A stretch of DNA of 8,250 nt from Patescibacteria group bacterium. Its GTDB lineage: Bacteria > Patescibacteriota > Microgenomatia > Levybacterales > UBA12049. The stretch is from assembly GCA_018900295.1 (NCBI GenBank), contig JAHIGH010000168.1, forward strand, positions 1 through 8,250, in the 5' to 3' direction. The position numbers and the translations under genes were made by a program. The notes under the pieces were generated by a model that made no database searches, was not told where the DNA came from, and was given only the letters and a program-made list of their open reading frames with translations. This document shows, piece after piece, positions 1-5,399 of this stretch (position 1 is its first letter; each line of letters begins with the position of its first letter).

Positions 1-165
1 CCTATGCGGGAAGACATGGTCTGTGAATACATGAAGATGATCACCCTGCCTAAAGTATACAACAGCCTCAAAAACCTCGAATATGAAGTCAAAGTACCGG
101 AAGATATTGCCAAAAAAGCCCGCCTGCCAATCGAACGCATGCTGGAAATATCTAAAAAAGATTAA
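1..165 (+). CDS. nadA: Quinolinate synthase NadA, C-terminal 54 residues (5' end outside window)
   Basis: Frame 1 is open from the first base to a TAA at 163-165. NadA is a [4Fe-4S] enzyme that condenses iminoaspartate with dihydroxyacetone phosphate to quinolinate, the first committed product of de novo NAD synthesis, in the cytoplasm. The visible tail has the family's ending: a Cys at residue 8 of the fragment followed by EYMKMITL, which fits the third cluster-ligand region (Cys-x-x-Met-Lys), then the YNSLKNLEYEVKVPE segment and the final ARLPIERMLE motif. The next gene is nadC, which uses quinolinate, and this supports the call. A 106-bp repeat begins 10 bases after the stop, so nadA and nadC are 140 bp apart rather than overlapping. 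The first two thirds of the protein cannot be judged here. Confidence 0.9.
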   Translation, partial: PMREDMVCEYMKMITLPKVYNSLKNLEYEVKVPEDIAKKARLPIERMLEISKKD

Positions 166-175
166 TACAATACTT

Positions 176-281
176 ACGAGGGGTGGCAAGCGTAGGGATC
201 CCAGTCGAGCGCCTGGACTGAGCGAAGCGAGGGAAGCCGTCGGACTGGGAAAACGCGAGACAGGCCCCCGAGTAATAAAAA
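176..281 (+). repeat. ~106-bp structured repeat, copy 1 (between nadA and nadC)
   Basis: This GC-rich block is nearly identical to bases 1334-1440, with about six differences including one single-base indel, in the same orientation. It folds on paper as a long nested hairpin: GGGG 180-183 with CCCC about 265-268, GCGT 190-193 with ACGC 253-256, and CCCAGTC 200-206 with GACTGGG 243-249. The apical part contains GAGCGAAGCGAG. It begins 10 bases after the nadA stop and ends in an A-rich tail 24 bases before nadC. The base composition contrasts sharply with the AT-rich flanks. An open frame runs through it (83-289), but it starts inside nadA in another frame and mostly translates the repeat, so I do not call a gene. 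It could be a non-autonomous mobile palindromic element or a structured RNA/3'-end element; its function is unknown. Confidence 0.85.
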
Positions 282-305
282 AGATTTAATACTAAAAAAA
301 CTATC

Positions 306-1280
306 ATGAACAAAAACACACTCATTAAAAAATACTTTCAAAAAAGCCATCTGCTAAAAATCGAGAATCCTCAATACCAAAAAACAGTAGAAACCCTTTT
401 CAACTGGCTCCTGACCTCTGATCACGCGGAAAATGATATTACCGCCAAATTCCTCGACAATAAAACTATAAAGGCAACTATAAAAACCAAACAAGATATA
501 ATAGCCGCCGGAATAGAAGAAATAGAATATTTACTTAAAAAATATCCTGAGATTTCCTTCCAAAAAAAAGTTACTGATGGAGAAAAAATAAAAAAGGGAG
601 ACGAAATCGCGATTATCTCAGGCGACAATAGAACAATTCTATCTTTAGAACGAACTATACTCAATATACTGCAACGAATGTCAGGCATCGCCACCCAAAC
701 CCAGAAATTAACTAAATTACTTTATCCCGTCCATATCGCCCCGACCCGAAAAACTCCATGGATGCTGCTTGATAAAAAAGCTGTAGCTGCCGGCGGGGGA
801 CTGACACACCGGTTGAACCTATCCGACGGAATACTTATCAAAGACAATCATCTGCAAATCCTCAAAAACGAAAACAACTTGAAAAACGAAGAACAAACAG
901 TAACCCATGCGCTCAAAATGATATTACCACAAATCACAAATACATCAATTGAAATTGAAGTAACCACCAAAGAGGGGGCAAATTCTGCAATAAAAACATT
1001 TTTTCATTCACATTGTCATTCCCGCGAAGGCGGGAATCCATTAAACTCAAATAACACTTCTCTTACAATCATGCTCGACAATTGGACAGCAAAAGACGTC
1101 CGAAATTTCATAAAAGAGGTAAATACCAATCCGTATGCTTCCTCTATTATTTTCGAAGCCTCAGGAAATATCAATGAATCCAATCTGAAACATTGGGCAC
1201 AGACAGGTGTAGACATCATCTCCTCAGGCGCCCTCACTCATTCCGCAAAAGCCGCCGACCTGTCTTTATCAATCCTTTAA
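306..1280 (+). CDS. nadC: Nicotinate-nucleotide pyrophosphorylase (quinolinate phosphoribosyltransferase, carboxylating)
   Basis: NadC converts quinolinate and PRPP to nicotinate mononucleotide, CO2 and pyrophosphate, the step after NadA. Visible family motifs in order are ERTILNILQRMSGIAT (115-130), TRKT (147-150), DKKAVAAGGGLTHR (156-169), LIKDNH (177-182), IEIEV (215-219), IMLDN (255-259) and EASGNI (284-289), which supply the substrate-binding basic residues and barrel strands. At 324 residues it is longer than the usual ~280. Part of the excess is a foreign-looking peptide at about 233-250 containing HSREGGNPL, encoded by a palindromic repeat, between the helix after IEIEV and the IMLDN strand. 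The ATG at 306 has no Shine-Dalgarno sequence. The N-terminal 'GDITS'-like motif appears as ENDITAKF (42-49). The gene is bracketed by two direct repeats. The insertion keeps the frame and all catalytic motifs, so the enzyme is probably active. Confidence 0.95.
   Translation: MNKNTLIKKYFQKSHLLKIENPQYQKTVETLFNWLLTSDHAENDITAKFLDNKTIKATIKTKQDIIAAGIEEIEYLLKKYPEISFQKKVTDGEKIKKGDEIAIISGDNRTILSLERTILNILQRMSGIATQTQKLTKLLYPVHIAPTRKTPWMLLDKKAVAAGGGLTHRLNLSDGILIKDNHLQILKNENNLKNEEQTVTHALKMILPQITNTSIEIEVTTKEGANSAIKTFFHSHCHSREGGNPLNSNNTSLTIMLDNWTAKDVRNFIKEVNTNPYASSIIFEASGNINESNLKHWAQTGVDIISSGALTHSAKAADLSLSIL
1012..1040 (+). repeat. 'SREGGNP' palindromic element, in frame inside nadC
   Basis: The core TGTCATTCCCGCGAAGGCGG and the following GAATCC form a hairpin: ATTCCCGC (1018-1025) pairs perfectly with GCGGGAAT (1030-1037) around a 4-base loop. 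Read in the nadC frame it gives HCHSREGGNPL. This peptide is a familiar signature of a dispersed palindromic element found in many bacterial genomes, here recalled from memory. It is much richer in GC than the surrounding gene. A degenerate second copy lies at 4251-4274 between two genes. Confidence 0.85.
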
Positions 1281-1333
1281 CTTCTTTAATATTTATAATA
1301 AACGAGAAACAAATTTTCTCACGACTACACGCC

Positions 1334-1440
1334 ACGAGGGGTGGCGAGCGTAGGTCTCCCAGTCGAGCGCCTGGACTGAGCGAAGCGAGGGAAGCCGTCG
1401 GAACTGGGAAAACGCGAGACAGGACCCCGAGCAATAAAAA
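1334..1440 (+). repeat. ~107-bp structured repeat, copy 2 (between nadC and the methyltransferase gene)
   Basis: This is the second copy of the element at 176-281, same orientation, about 94% identical by hand alignment. It starts 53 bases after the nadC stop and ends 55 bases before the next start codon. The pairing of the proposed hairpin is kept: GGGGT with ACCCC, GCGT with ACGC, and CCCAGT with ACTGGG. It has the same A-rich 3' tail (AATAAAAA). Both copies lie just downstream of a stop codon on the coding strand, which suggests insertion into, or a role in, 3' untranslated DNA. No T-run follows on the + strand, so a plain intrinsic terminator is unlikely. Confidence 0.85.
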
Positions 1441-1480
1441 CTAAAAACTTGTTCGAACGAAATAAAAAAATTTACCAAGA

Positions 1481-1489
1481 TGCTATAAT
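1481..1489 (+). promoter_or_regulatory. Extended -10 promoter directly at the methyltransferase start codon (leaderless)
   Basis: TGCTATAAT is a perfect extended -10 (TGnTATAAT) with six bases between it and the ATG at 1496. Transcription normally starts about seven bases after the -10, so the transcript would begin at or next to the ATG. There is no Shine-Dalgarno sequence and no good -35 at 17 bp, which suits an extended -10 promoter. An 8-bp palindrome GTTCGAAC (1451-1458) lies upstream; whether it is an operator is unknown. Confidence 0.65.
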
Positions 1490-1495
1490 ATACCC

Positions 1496-2278
1496 ATGAA
1501 AATTCCCAAAAACACCTCTTGGGAACAATCAGGCAAGTGGTACAACAAAATCGTCGGTACGAGAGGACACTATTTTCACGAAAATCTTATACTTCCCAAT
1601 GTTTTGCGGTTACTCAATCTGGAAAAAAATAGCACACTTCTCGATATAGGCTGCGGCCAGGGAATTCTCGCCAAAAAAATTCCGCCAACTATCGAATACA
1701 CCGGCATTGATCTGGCCAAAAATCTCATCAACTACGCCGGACAAAGTGACAAAAACCGCAAGCATATCTACTATATCGCCGATGCCACCAAACCCATACC
1801 TTCAGGCAACCGCAATTATTCCCACGCCGCTGCAATCCTGGCTTTACAAAACATTGAAAATGCTGCCTCAGCTATCCAACAAGTATCCTATTGCCTCCAA
1901 AATAAAGGAAAATTTATTATCGTCCTCAATCATCCTTGCTTTCGCATTCCAAGACAATCGGGATGGGGAATAAGGGAGAACCAAATACAATATCGCTATA
2001 TCAACCGCTATATGTCTCCGCTCAAAATTCCGATCAACATGCACCCGGGAGAAAGACTTGCCTGCCGGCAGACAGGACCGTCAGAAATTACCTGGTCTTT
2101 CCACCAACCTCTTTCATATTACATTCAAAGCTTGAAAGCCAATGGTTTTCTCGTGGATTCAATCGAGGAATGGGTTTCAAACAAAACAAGTCAGGGACCG
2201 GCAGCCGGGATGGAAAATCTCGCCCGCTCCGAAATCCCCCTCTTTCTCGCCATTTCCTCTCTCCACATATCCTTATGA
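1496..2278 (+). CDS. Class I SAM-dependent methyltransferase, substrate unknown
   Basis: The 260-residue protein has a Rossmann-type methyltransferase core. Motif I is LLDIGCGQG (48-56), the SAM-ribose acidic residue is D72 in YTGIDLAKN, an ADAT segment (95-98) fits the adenine-binding position, and a strand GKFIIVLNHPCFRIPRQS (138-155) follows. The HPCFRIPRQS stretch and the later TWSFHQPLSYY and EEWVSNKTS segments suggest a defined subfamily of UbiE/type-11-like enzymes, but I cannot name the substrate. No signal peptide or membrane segment is visible. The start is chosen because the -10 box ends six bases before this ATG and homology-like sequence begins immediately. It stops at TGA. A GC-rich 20-bp near-palindrome lies in frame and encodes about LACRQTG (188-194) just before the TWSFHQP motif, possibly an inserted element. 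Nothing links it to NAD synthesis beyond position. Confidence 0.85.
   Translation: MKIPKNTSWEQSGKWYNKIVGTRGHYFHENLILPNVLRLLNLEKNSTLLDIGCGQGILAKKIPPTIEYTGIDLAKNLINYAGQSDKNRKHIYYIADATKPIPSGNRNYSHAAAILALQNIENAASAIQQVSYCLQNKGKFIIVLNHPCFRIPRQSGWGIRENQIQYRYINRYMSPLKIPINMHPGERLACRQTGPSEITWSFHQPLSYYIQSLKANGFLVDSIEEWVSNKTSQGPAAGMENLARSEIPLFLAISSLHISL
2057..2076 (+). repeat. 20-bp near-perfect palindrome inside the methyltransferase gene
   Basis: CTTGCCTGCCGGCAGACAGG is palindromic at 18 of 20 positions, with a perfect 10-bp core CTGCCGGCAG. It is GC-rich in an AT-rich gene and read in frame as part of LACRQTG. Similar CCTGCC-GGCAGG palindromes are, from memory, common dispersed elements in CPR genomes. 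No second copy is in this window, so calling it a repeat is partly inference. Confidence 0.5.
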
Positions 2279-2363
2279 CCTTAATCTCGACAAGCCTCAA
2301 CATTTATTATTGCCGCGCTCCACATCTCAAAATAACTTTTGACAAACCGTGTCTACAAAGTAA

Positions 2364-2393
2364 TTGCCTTTAATTACTATTATCATGTATAAT
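2364..2393 (+). promoter_or_regulatory. Sigma70-type promoter for the first RRM gene
   Basis: TTGCCT (2364-2369) is spaced 18 bp from a perfect TATAAT (2388-2393). Transcription would start near 2400, giving a leader of about 117 bases before the ATG at 2517. A better-looking TTGACA at 2339-2344 is 43 bp from this -10 and cannot be its -35. Confidence 0.55.
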
Positions 2394-2516
2394 CCACATT
2401 AATACACTTCTTTTGATAACTTACGACTTTCAGAACTACTTCTTAAAAATAGTTTTTGCATTGTTTCGTATACAGTTTGTCAGAGAAAGTAAAAAGAAGG
2501 GAGGTGACAAACAAAA

Positions 2517-2891
2517 ATGGCAAAAAAACTATTTGTAGGAGGTATATCATGGGATACCACAGAATCATCACTTAAAGATTTTTTCGCGAAAGCCGGAACA
2601 GTAATTTCTGCAACCATCATCATAGACAGATACACAGGAAAATCCAAAGGATTTGGATTCGTAGAAATGTCAACAGATGAAGAAGCTGAAAAAGCAAAAA
2701 ACGAACTAAACGGACAAAGCCTTGACGGTCGTTCTATAGTGATTAACGAAGCTCGCCCGCAGCAACCAAGGGAAAATAATTATTCAGGAGGAAACGGTGG
2801 TGGAAAAAACTATGGCGGAGGCAATGATAAACGAAGAGATTATAGAGATGATCGGAGAGGAAGAGATCGCAGAGGCGGAGGAGGATATTAA
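2517..2891 (+). CDS. RRM-domain RNA-binding protein with Gly/Arg/Asn-rich tail
   Basis: A single RNA recognition motif fills residues 1-80: RNP2 is LFVGGI (5-10) and RNP1 is KGFGFVEM (44-51), with the aromatic residues F6, F46 and F48 that stack on RNA bases. Residues 81-124 form a low-complexity tail rich in Gly, Asn, Arg and Asp, ending GRDRRGGGGY. This is the layout of cyanobacterial Rbp and eukaryotic glycine-rich cold-shock proteins, so a role as an RNA chaperone binding single-stranded RNA in the cytoplasm is likely. The start has a near-perfect Shine-Dalgarno GGAGGTGA (2500-2507) nine bases upstream, in strong contrast to its neighbours, and a ~117-base leader, which suggests high and regulated expression. 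It stands alone on the + strand and converges on a helicase gene. The paralogue at 4376-4678 shares the RRM but has a shorter tail. Confidence 0.9.
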   Translation: MAKKLFVGGISWDTTESSLKDFFAKAGTVISATIIIDRYTGKSKGFGFVEMSTDEEAEKAKNELNGQSLDGRSIVINEARPQQPRENNYSGGNGGGKNYGGGNDKRRDYRDDRRGRDRRGGGGY

Positions 2892-2931
2892 AGCTCCGAT
2901 TAATTACACACCCTGATCCTGCAACGAAAAG

Positions 2932-2962
2932 AAGGTCATTTAAAAAATGATCTTGCTTTTCA
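2932..2962. terminator. Two-way intrinsic terminator between convergent genes
   Basis: AAGGTCATTT (2932-2941) pairs with AAATGATCTT (2945-2954) over 10 bp with one G-T wobble and a 3-base loop. On the + strand it is followed by GCTTTTCATATTTTTT, and on the - strand the reverse hairpin is followed by CTTTTCG. It lies 40 bases after the RRM stop and about 20 bases after the helicase stop on the other strand, so it can end both transcripts. Confidence 0.65.
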
Positions 2963-2972
2963 TATTTTTTAC

Positions 2973-4187
2973 TTATTCCACAAAAGTAAGCGCTATACCC
3001 TTTTTTCCGGCGCGGCCTGTTCTCCCAATCCTATGGACATAATCATCATATGATTCAGGCACGTCGTAATTAATCACATGCGTTACATTATCAATATCCA
3101 AACCGCGTGAAGCCACATCTGTTGCCAATAAAATCCTTACTTCATTTTCCCGGAACGCCTCAAGCGCTCTCTGGCGCTGCCATTGTGTTTTATTACCATG
3201 AATTGAAGCAGCTTTAAAACCTTTATCAATTAATACTCTGGTCAACTTTTCAACCCCCCATTTTGTCCGGCCAAATATCAACACCTTATCAAAACCCTCT
3301 TTTCTTAAAAGATCATGAAGAATATCTTGTTTGTTATTACTCCCGTTTACCCGTATTATATCCTGATCGATATTATCAGCCGTATCTTGACTTTTTACAC
3401 TAACTTTCACCGGATTTGTCACAAAAGTCTGCAAAATTTCATTTACTTTTTGGGATACTGTTGCTGAAAAGAACAAAGATTGTCTCTTTTCCGGTAATAA
3501 TGAGATAAAATATTTTATGTCCGCGATAAATCCAATATCTACCATCCTGTCAACCTCATCAAGAACAACATTATTAAATATCGACAATTGCAATCTGTTC
3601 CGTCTTATCAGGTCTTTCAACCTGCCCGGTGTCCCGACGATGAAATTTGGCAGATATCGAAGCCTGTCTTCCTGACGTCTCATATTTGCGCCTCCTATAC
3701 AAAGCGCTGCTTCCAAATTCATACCTCTGGAAAATATCCTGAATTCATCAATTATTTGTATCGCGAGTTCCCGGGTAGGTGTCACGATCAAAACACGCTC
3801 ATTTCGATCATTAAATGCTTTATGGATAAGGGGTATGAGGAATGCTGCGGTTTTTCCGGTTCCGGTATTTGCTATCCCGATAACATCAAGCCCTGAAATG
3901 ATATGAGGAATTGTCTTTTCTTGAATCATAGTAGGGGAGATATATCCGTGTTCATTAATATTTCTCGTCAAATTTTCAATAAGATTATAATCGGAAAAAG
4001 AAGATGTAGACGCTATTTGTTGAGTAACTGTTTCCTTAGCTTTATGAATAAAAGAATTTACATCAATTCTTTTAGACGATCCTCGCTTGAATCGATTAGA
4101 ATAACCCCCTTGAGAGCGTCCAAAATCCTTCCTATAACCTGTCCTTTGTTTTCCAAAAGACCTATAATTTGATCTATTTCTAAACAT
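2973..4187 (-). CDS. DEAD-box ATP-dependent RNA helicase (DEVD variant)
   Basis: The 404-residue protein holds both RecA-like domains: Q motif GYISPTMIQ (81-89), motif I ANTGTGKT (106-113), Ia PTRELA (137-142), GG (165-166), Ib TPGR (186-189), motif II DEVD (210-213), III SAT (241-243), IV LIFGRTK (303-309), V ATDVASRGLDI (355-365) and VI HRIGRTGRAG (385-394). It would unwind short RNA duplexes using ATP, in ribosome assembly or mRNA remodelling. Motif II reads DEVD, not DEAD; the catalytic D and E are kept. A basic Arg/Gly/Ser/Tyr-rich N-terminal arm (1-40) precedes the core, and the protein ends ten residues after motif VI, so the usual RNA-binding C-terminal extension is absent. The start has AGAGGAG about six bases upstream. 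It lies downstream of the second RRM gene across a 188-bp gap that contains no other gene. Confidence 0.95.
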   Translation of the reverse strand: MFRNRSNYRSFGKQRTGYRKDFGRSQGGYSNRFKRGSSKRIDVNSFIHKAKETVTQQIASTSSFSDYNLIENLTRNINEHGYISPTMIQEKTIPHIISGLDVIGIANTGTGKTAAFLIPLIHKAFNDRNERVLIVTPTRELAIQIIDEFRIFSRGMNLEAALCIGGANMRRQEDRLRYLPNFIVGTPGRLKDLIRRNRLQLSIFNNVVLDEVDRMVDIGFIADIKYFISLLPEKRQSLFFSATVSQKVNEILQTFVTNPVKVSVKSQDTADNIDQDIIRVNGSNNKQDILHDLLRKEGFDKVLIFGRTKWGVEKLTRVLIDKGFKAASIHGNKTQWQRQRALEAFRENEVRILLATDVASRGLDIDNVTHVINYDVPESYDDYVHRIGRTGRAGKKGIALTFVE

Positions 4188-4250
4188 ATTTACTCCTCTT
4201 TCTAAAAACCTCAGGATTTACGCACTTCATTCCTGGCTCTTTTTACATAC

Positions 4251-4274
4251 TGTCATTCCCGCGAACACGGGGAC
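4251..4274 (+). repeat. Degenerate copy of the 'SREGGNP' palindromic element
   Basis: TGTCATTCCCGCGAACACGG and the next bases match the element in nadC (1014-1040) over the first arm exactly and diverge in the second arm (ACACGGGGACCA against AGGCGGGAATCCA). It lies in the 188-bp gap between the second RRM gene and the helicase, outside any gene. The stem is shortened to about CCCGCG/CACGGG, which suggests an old, decaying copy. Confidence 0.65.
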
Positions 4275-4375
4275 CACAAACTTTATTATCAATATTTACT
4301 CGCCTCTTACAAATTACAAAAAATATTGCTTAAAATAAGTCGCTTACTCGAAATACTGCGTAAACCTTGAACTTT

Positions 4376-4678
4376 TTACCAACGATTCTGCTTATTATCA
4401 TTTCCCCGTTGAAAACCTCCTGTTCTGTTTTCTTGTGGTTTCGCTTCTTTTACAACAAGCGTTCTTTCAAGAAACTGTGTATTATTCAACTTATCCATTG
4501 TTATTTTTGCTTCTTCTGGTGTAGACATCTCTACAAAACCGAACCCTTTTCCCTGACCTGTGTATTTATCCATAATAACCTTCGCGGATAATACTTTACC
4601 GAATTGTGAAAAATGTTGTTCAAGCGCGGAATCTGTCGCGCTGTATGATAATCCTGCTACAAATAATTTATTTGTCAT
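4376..4678 (-). CDS. RRM-domain RNA-binding protein, second paralogue
   Basis: This 100-residue protein is one RRM plus a short tail. RNP2 is LFVAGL (5-10) and RNP1 is KGFGFVEM (44-51), placed exactly as in the first RRM protein, with the shared segments MDKYTGQGKGFGFVEMSTPEEA. Residues 80-100 are polar and Gly/Asn/Arg-rich but much shorter than in the paralogue. I choose the ATG at 4678 rather than one 13 codons upstream because AAAGGAGG lies six to seven bases before it and the RRM begins two residues later, as in the paralogue. It is followed by the DEAD-box helicase on the same strand, a combination seen in cold-responsive RNA-remodelling sets. The leader upstream is AT-rich with nested inverted repeats, so regulation through mRNA structure is possible. 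Confidence 0.9.
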   Translation of the reverse strand: MTNKLFVAGLSYSATDSALEQHFSQFGKVLSAKVIMDKYTGQGKGFGFVEMSTPEEAKITMDKLNNTQFLERTLVVKEAKPQENRTGGFQRGNDNKQNRW

Positions 4679-4850
4679 ACTTTGCCTCCTTTCTTCTAAA
4701 GTTACATAATAATACAATAATATCTCTGCTTAAAAAGTGAAGTTATTTTATATAGAAAGAAGATACATGTGGATAAAATATAAATGTAGAGTATCTTTAT
4801 CTTCGCTAAATAACCAAAACAAATGTAAGCAGAAGTACTATCGTATTATA
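4679..4850 (-). promoter_or_regulatory. Probable long structured leader of the second RRM gene, with weak promoter
   Basis: No gene is supported in 4679-4918. On the - strand a perfect TATAAT lies at 4850-4845, but the -35 position is poor (TAGTAT). If used, the leader is about 160 bases. It holds nested inverted repeats: TCTGCTTA/TAAGCAGA (arms 4725-4732 and 4826-4833) enclose AAGATAC/GTATCTT (arms 4760-4766 and 4791-4797). The inner hairpin could alternatively be the terminator of the zinc-ribbon gene. Evidence is pattern only. Confidence 0.35.
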
Positions 4851-4918
4851 ATGCTTATTTTACTTAAATACTATCTGCGTCTGTAAGAAGCATACCATAT
4901 TCTAACCCTATAATCAAG

Positions 4919-5188
4919 TCAAGCTTTTTTCCTGGAGAACTCTTTTGCTTTTTTTCCTGACGTTTCTCTTGCTGTTTTTCGTTTTTCGTCAGCTTTTGCT
5001 TTAATATCGTTAGCCTCAGCCCTTCTTTCTGCTTCCTTATCCTTTTTTTCCTGGCACCCCTCATTGGAACACCTGAAAATTGTAGTCGTTTGAGGAAAAA
5101 GAGACCCATCTACTCGTCCTGTTACCCTGCTAATAACTATTAATTTAAAACCACACTGAATACAAACGCGCTTCTTCTGATTCAACAC
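4919..5188 (-). CDS. Small zinc-ribbon protein with basic Lys/Glu/Ala-rich tail
   Basis: The 89-residue protein has two cysteine pairs, C9-x2-C12 and C40-x4-C45, in an N-terminal domain shaped like a zinc ribbon (VCIQCGFKLIV ... TIFRCSNEGC). Residues 46-89 are a highly charged, Lys/Glu/Ala/Arg-rich helix, probably coiled or nucleic-acid binding, ending SRKKA. I do not know its function; similar small zinc ribbons occur in CPR genomes. The start is a GTG at 5188, five bases after a TGATATAAT extended -10, with no Shine-Dalgarno sequence, which suggests a leaderless transcript. It follows tRNA-Val on the same strand by 74 bases. An overlapping 81-residue frame (4864-5109) lacks the cysteines' context and is treated as a shadow. 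The cytoplasmic role could be RNA or ribosome binding, but that is guesswork. Confidence 0.7.
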   Translation of the reverse strand: MLNQKKRVCIQCGFKLIVISRVTGRVDGSLFPQTTTIFRCSNEGCQEKKDKEAERRAEANDIKAKADEKRKTARETSGKKAKEFSRKKA

Positions 5189-5193
5189 GATTT

Positions 5194-5223
5194 ATTATAT
5201 CATATCTATCACTGCCTGCACAA
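5194..5223 (-). promoter_or_regulatory. Extended -10 promoter at the zinc-ribbon start codon (leaderless)
   Basis: Read on the - strand, TTGTGC (5223-5218) is 18 bp from TATAAT (5199-5194), and the -10 is extended as TGATATAAT. Only AAATC separates it from the GTG start at 5188, so the mRNA probably begins at the start codon. The layout repeats that of the methyltransferase gene. Confidence 0.6.
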
Positions 5224-5262
5224 GAACACCTCTGAAATTTCTTACAAATCCCCTACCGGATG

Positions 5263-5336
5263 TGGAGCTGACAGGACTTGAACCTGTGACCTTTTCAATG
5301 TCAATGAAACGCTCTAGCCAACTGAGCTACAACTCC
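5263..5336 (-). tRNA. tRNA-Val (anticodon GAC)
   Basis: The - strand folds into a full cloverleaf of 74 bases: acceptor GGAGTTG with CAGCTCC (one T-G wobble), D stem GCTC/GAGC, anticodon stem TTTCA/TGAAA with loop TTGACAT, variable region AGGTC, and T stem ACAGG/CCTGT with loop TTCAAGT. The anticodon GAC (complement at 5300-5302) reads GUC/GUU, valine. The discriminator base is A, usual for Val. CCA is not encoded (A is followed by CAT), so a CCA-adding enzyme is needed. It lies between chorismate mutase and the zinc-ribbon gene. A TAGAAT at 5368-5363 is a possible -10. Confidence 0.95.
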
Positions 5337-5399
5337 ATATTACTCTTTACGAAAGTTGCCTTATTCTATCATTCTACAAACCAAAATTCCAGATACGTT

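Noticed and set aside
176..281. Repeat as a tRNA, rRNA fragment or CRISPR unit
   Set aside because: No cloverleaf, no recognisable rRNA motif, and only two copies 1.16 kb apart with a gene between them.
83..289. 68-residue + frame over the nadA end and repeat copy 1
   Set aside because: It overlaps nadA in another frame and mostly translates the repeat; the matching frame at 1193-1444 in copy 2 similarly starts inside nadC. Shared peptide follows from shared DNA.
1451..1458. GTTCGAAC palindrome as a repressor operator
   Set aside because: Only 8 bp, no second copy, and symmetry does not extend outward.
2339..2344. TTGACA as -35 of the first RRM promoter
   Set aside because: It is 43 bp from the TATAAT at 2388; TTGCCT at 2364 has the right spacing.
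1936..2373. 145-residue + frame overlapping the methyltransferase
   Set aside because: The methyltransferase frame has clear motifs through its end, and this frame shows no family pattern.
4376..4717. Longer N-terminus (13 extra residues) for the second RRM protein
   Set aside because: A strong AAAGGAGG sits just before the inner ATG, and that start aligns with the paralogue.
4864..5109. 81-residue - frame overlapping the zinc-ribbon gene, considered as a frameshifted extension
   Set aside because: The zinc-ribbon frame is complete with both cysteine pairs and a promoter at its start; the other frame has no own start signal or motif.
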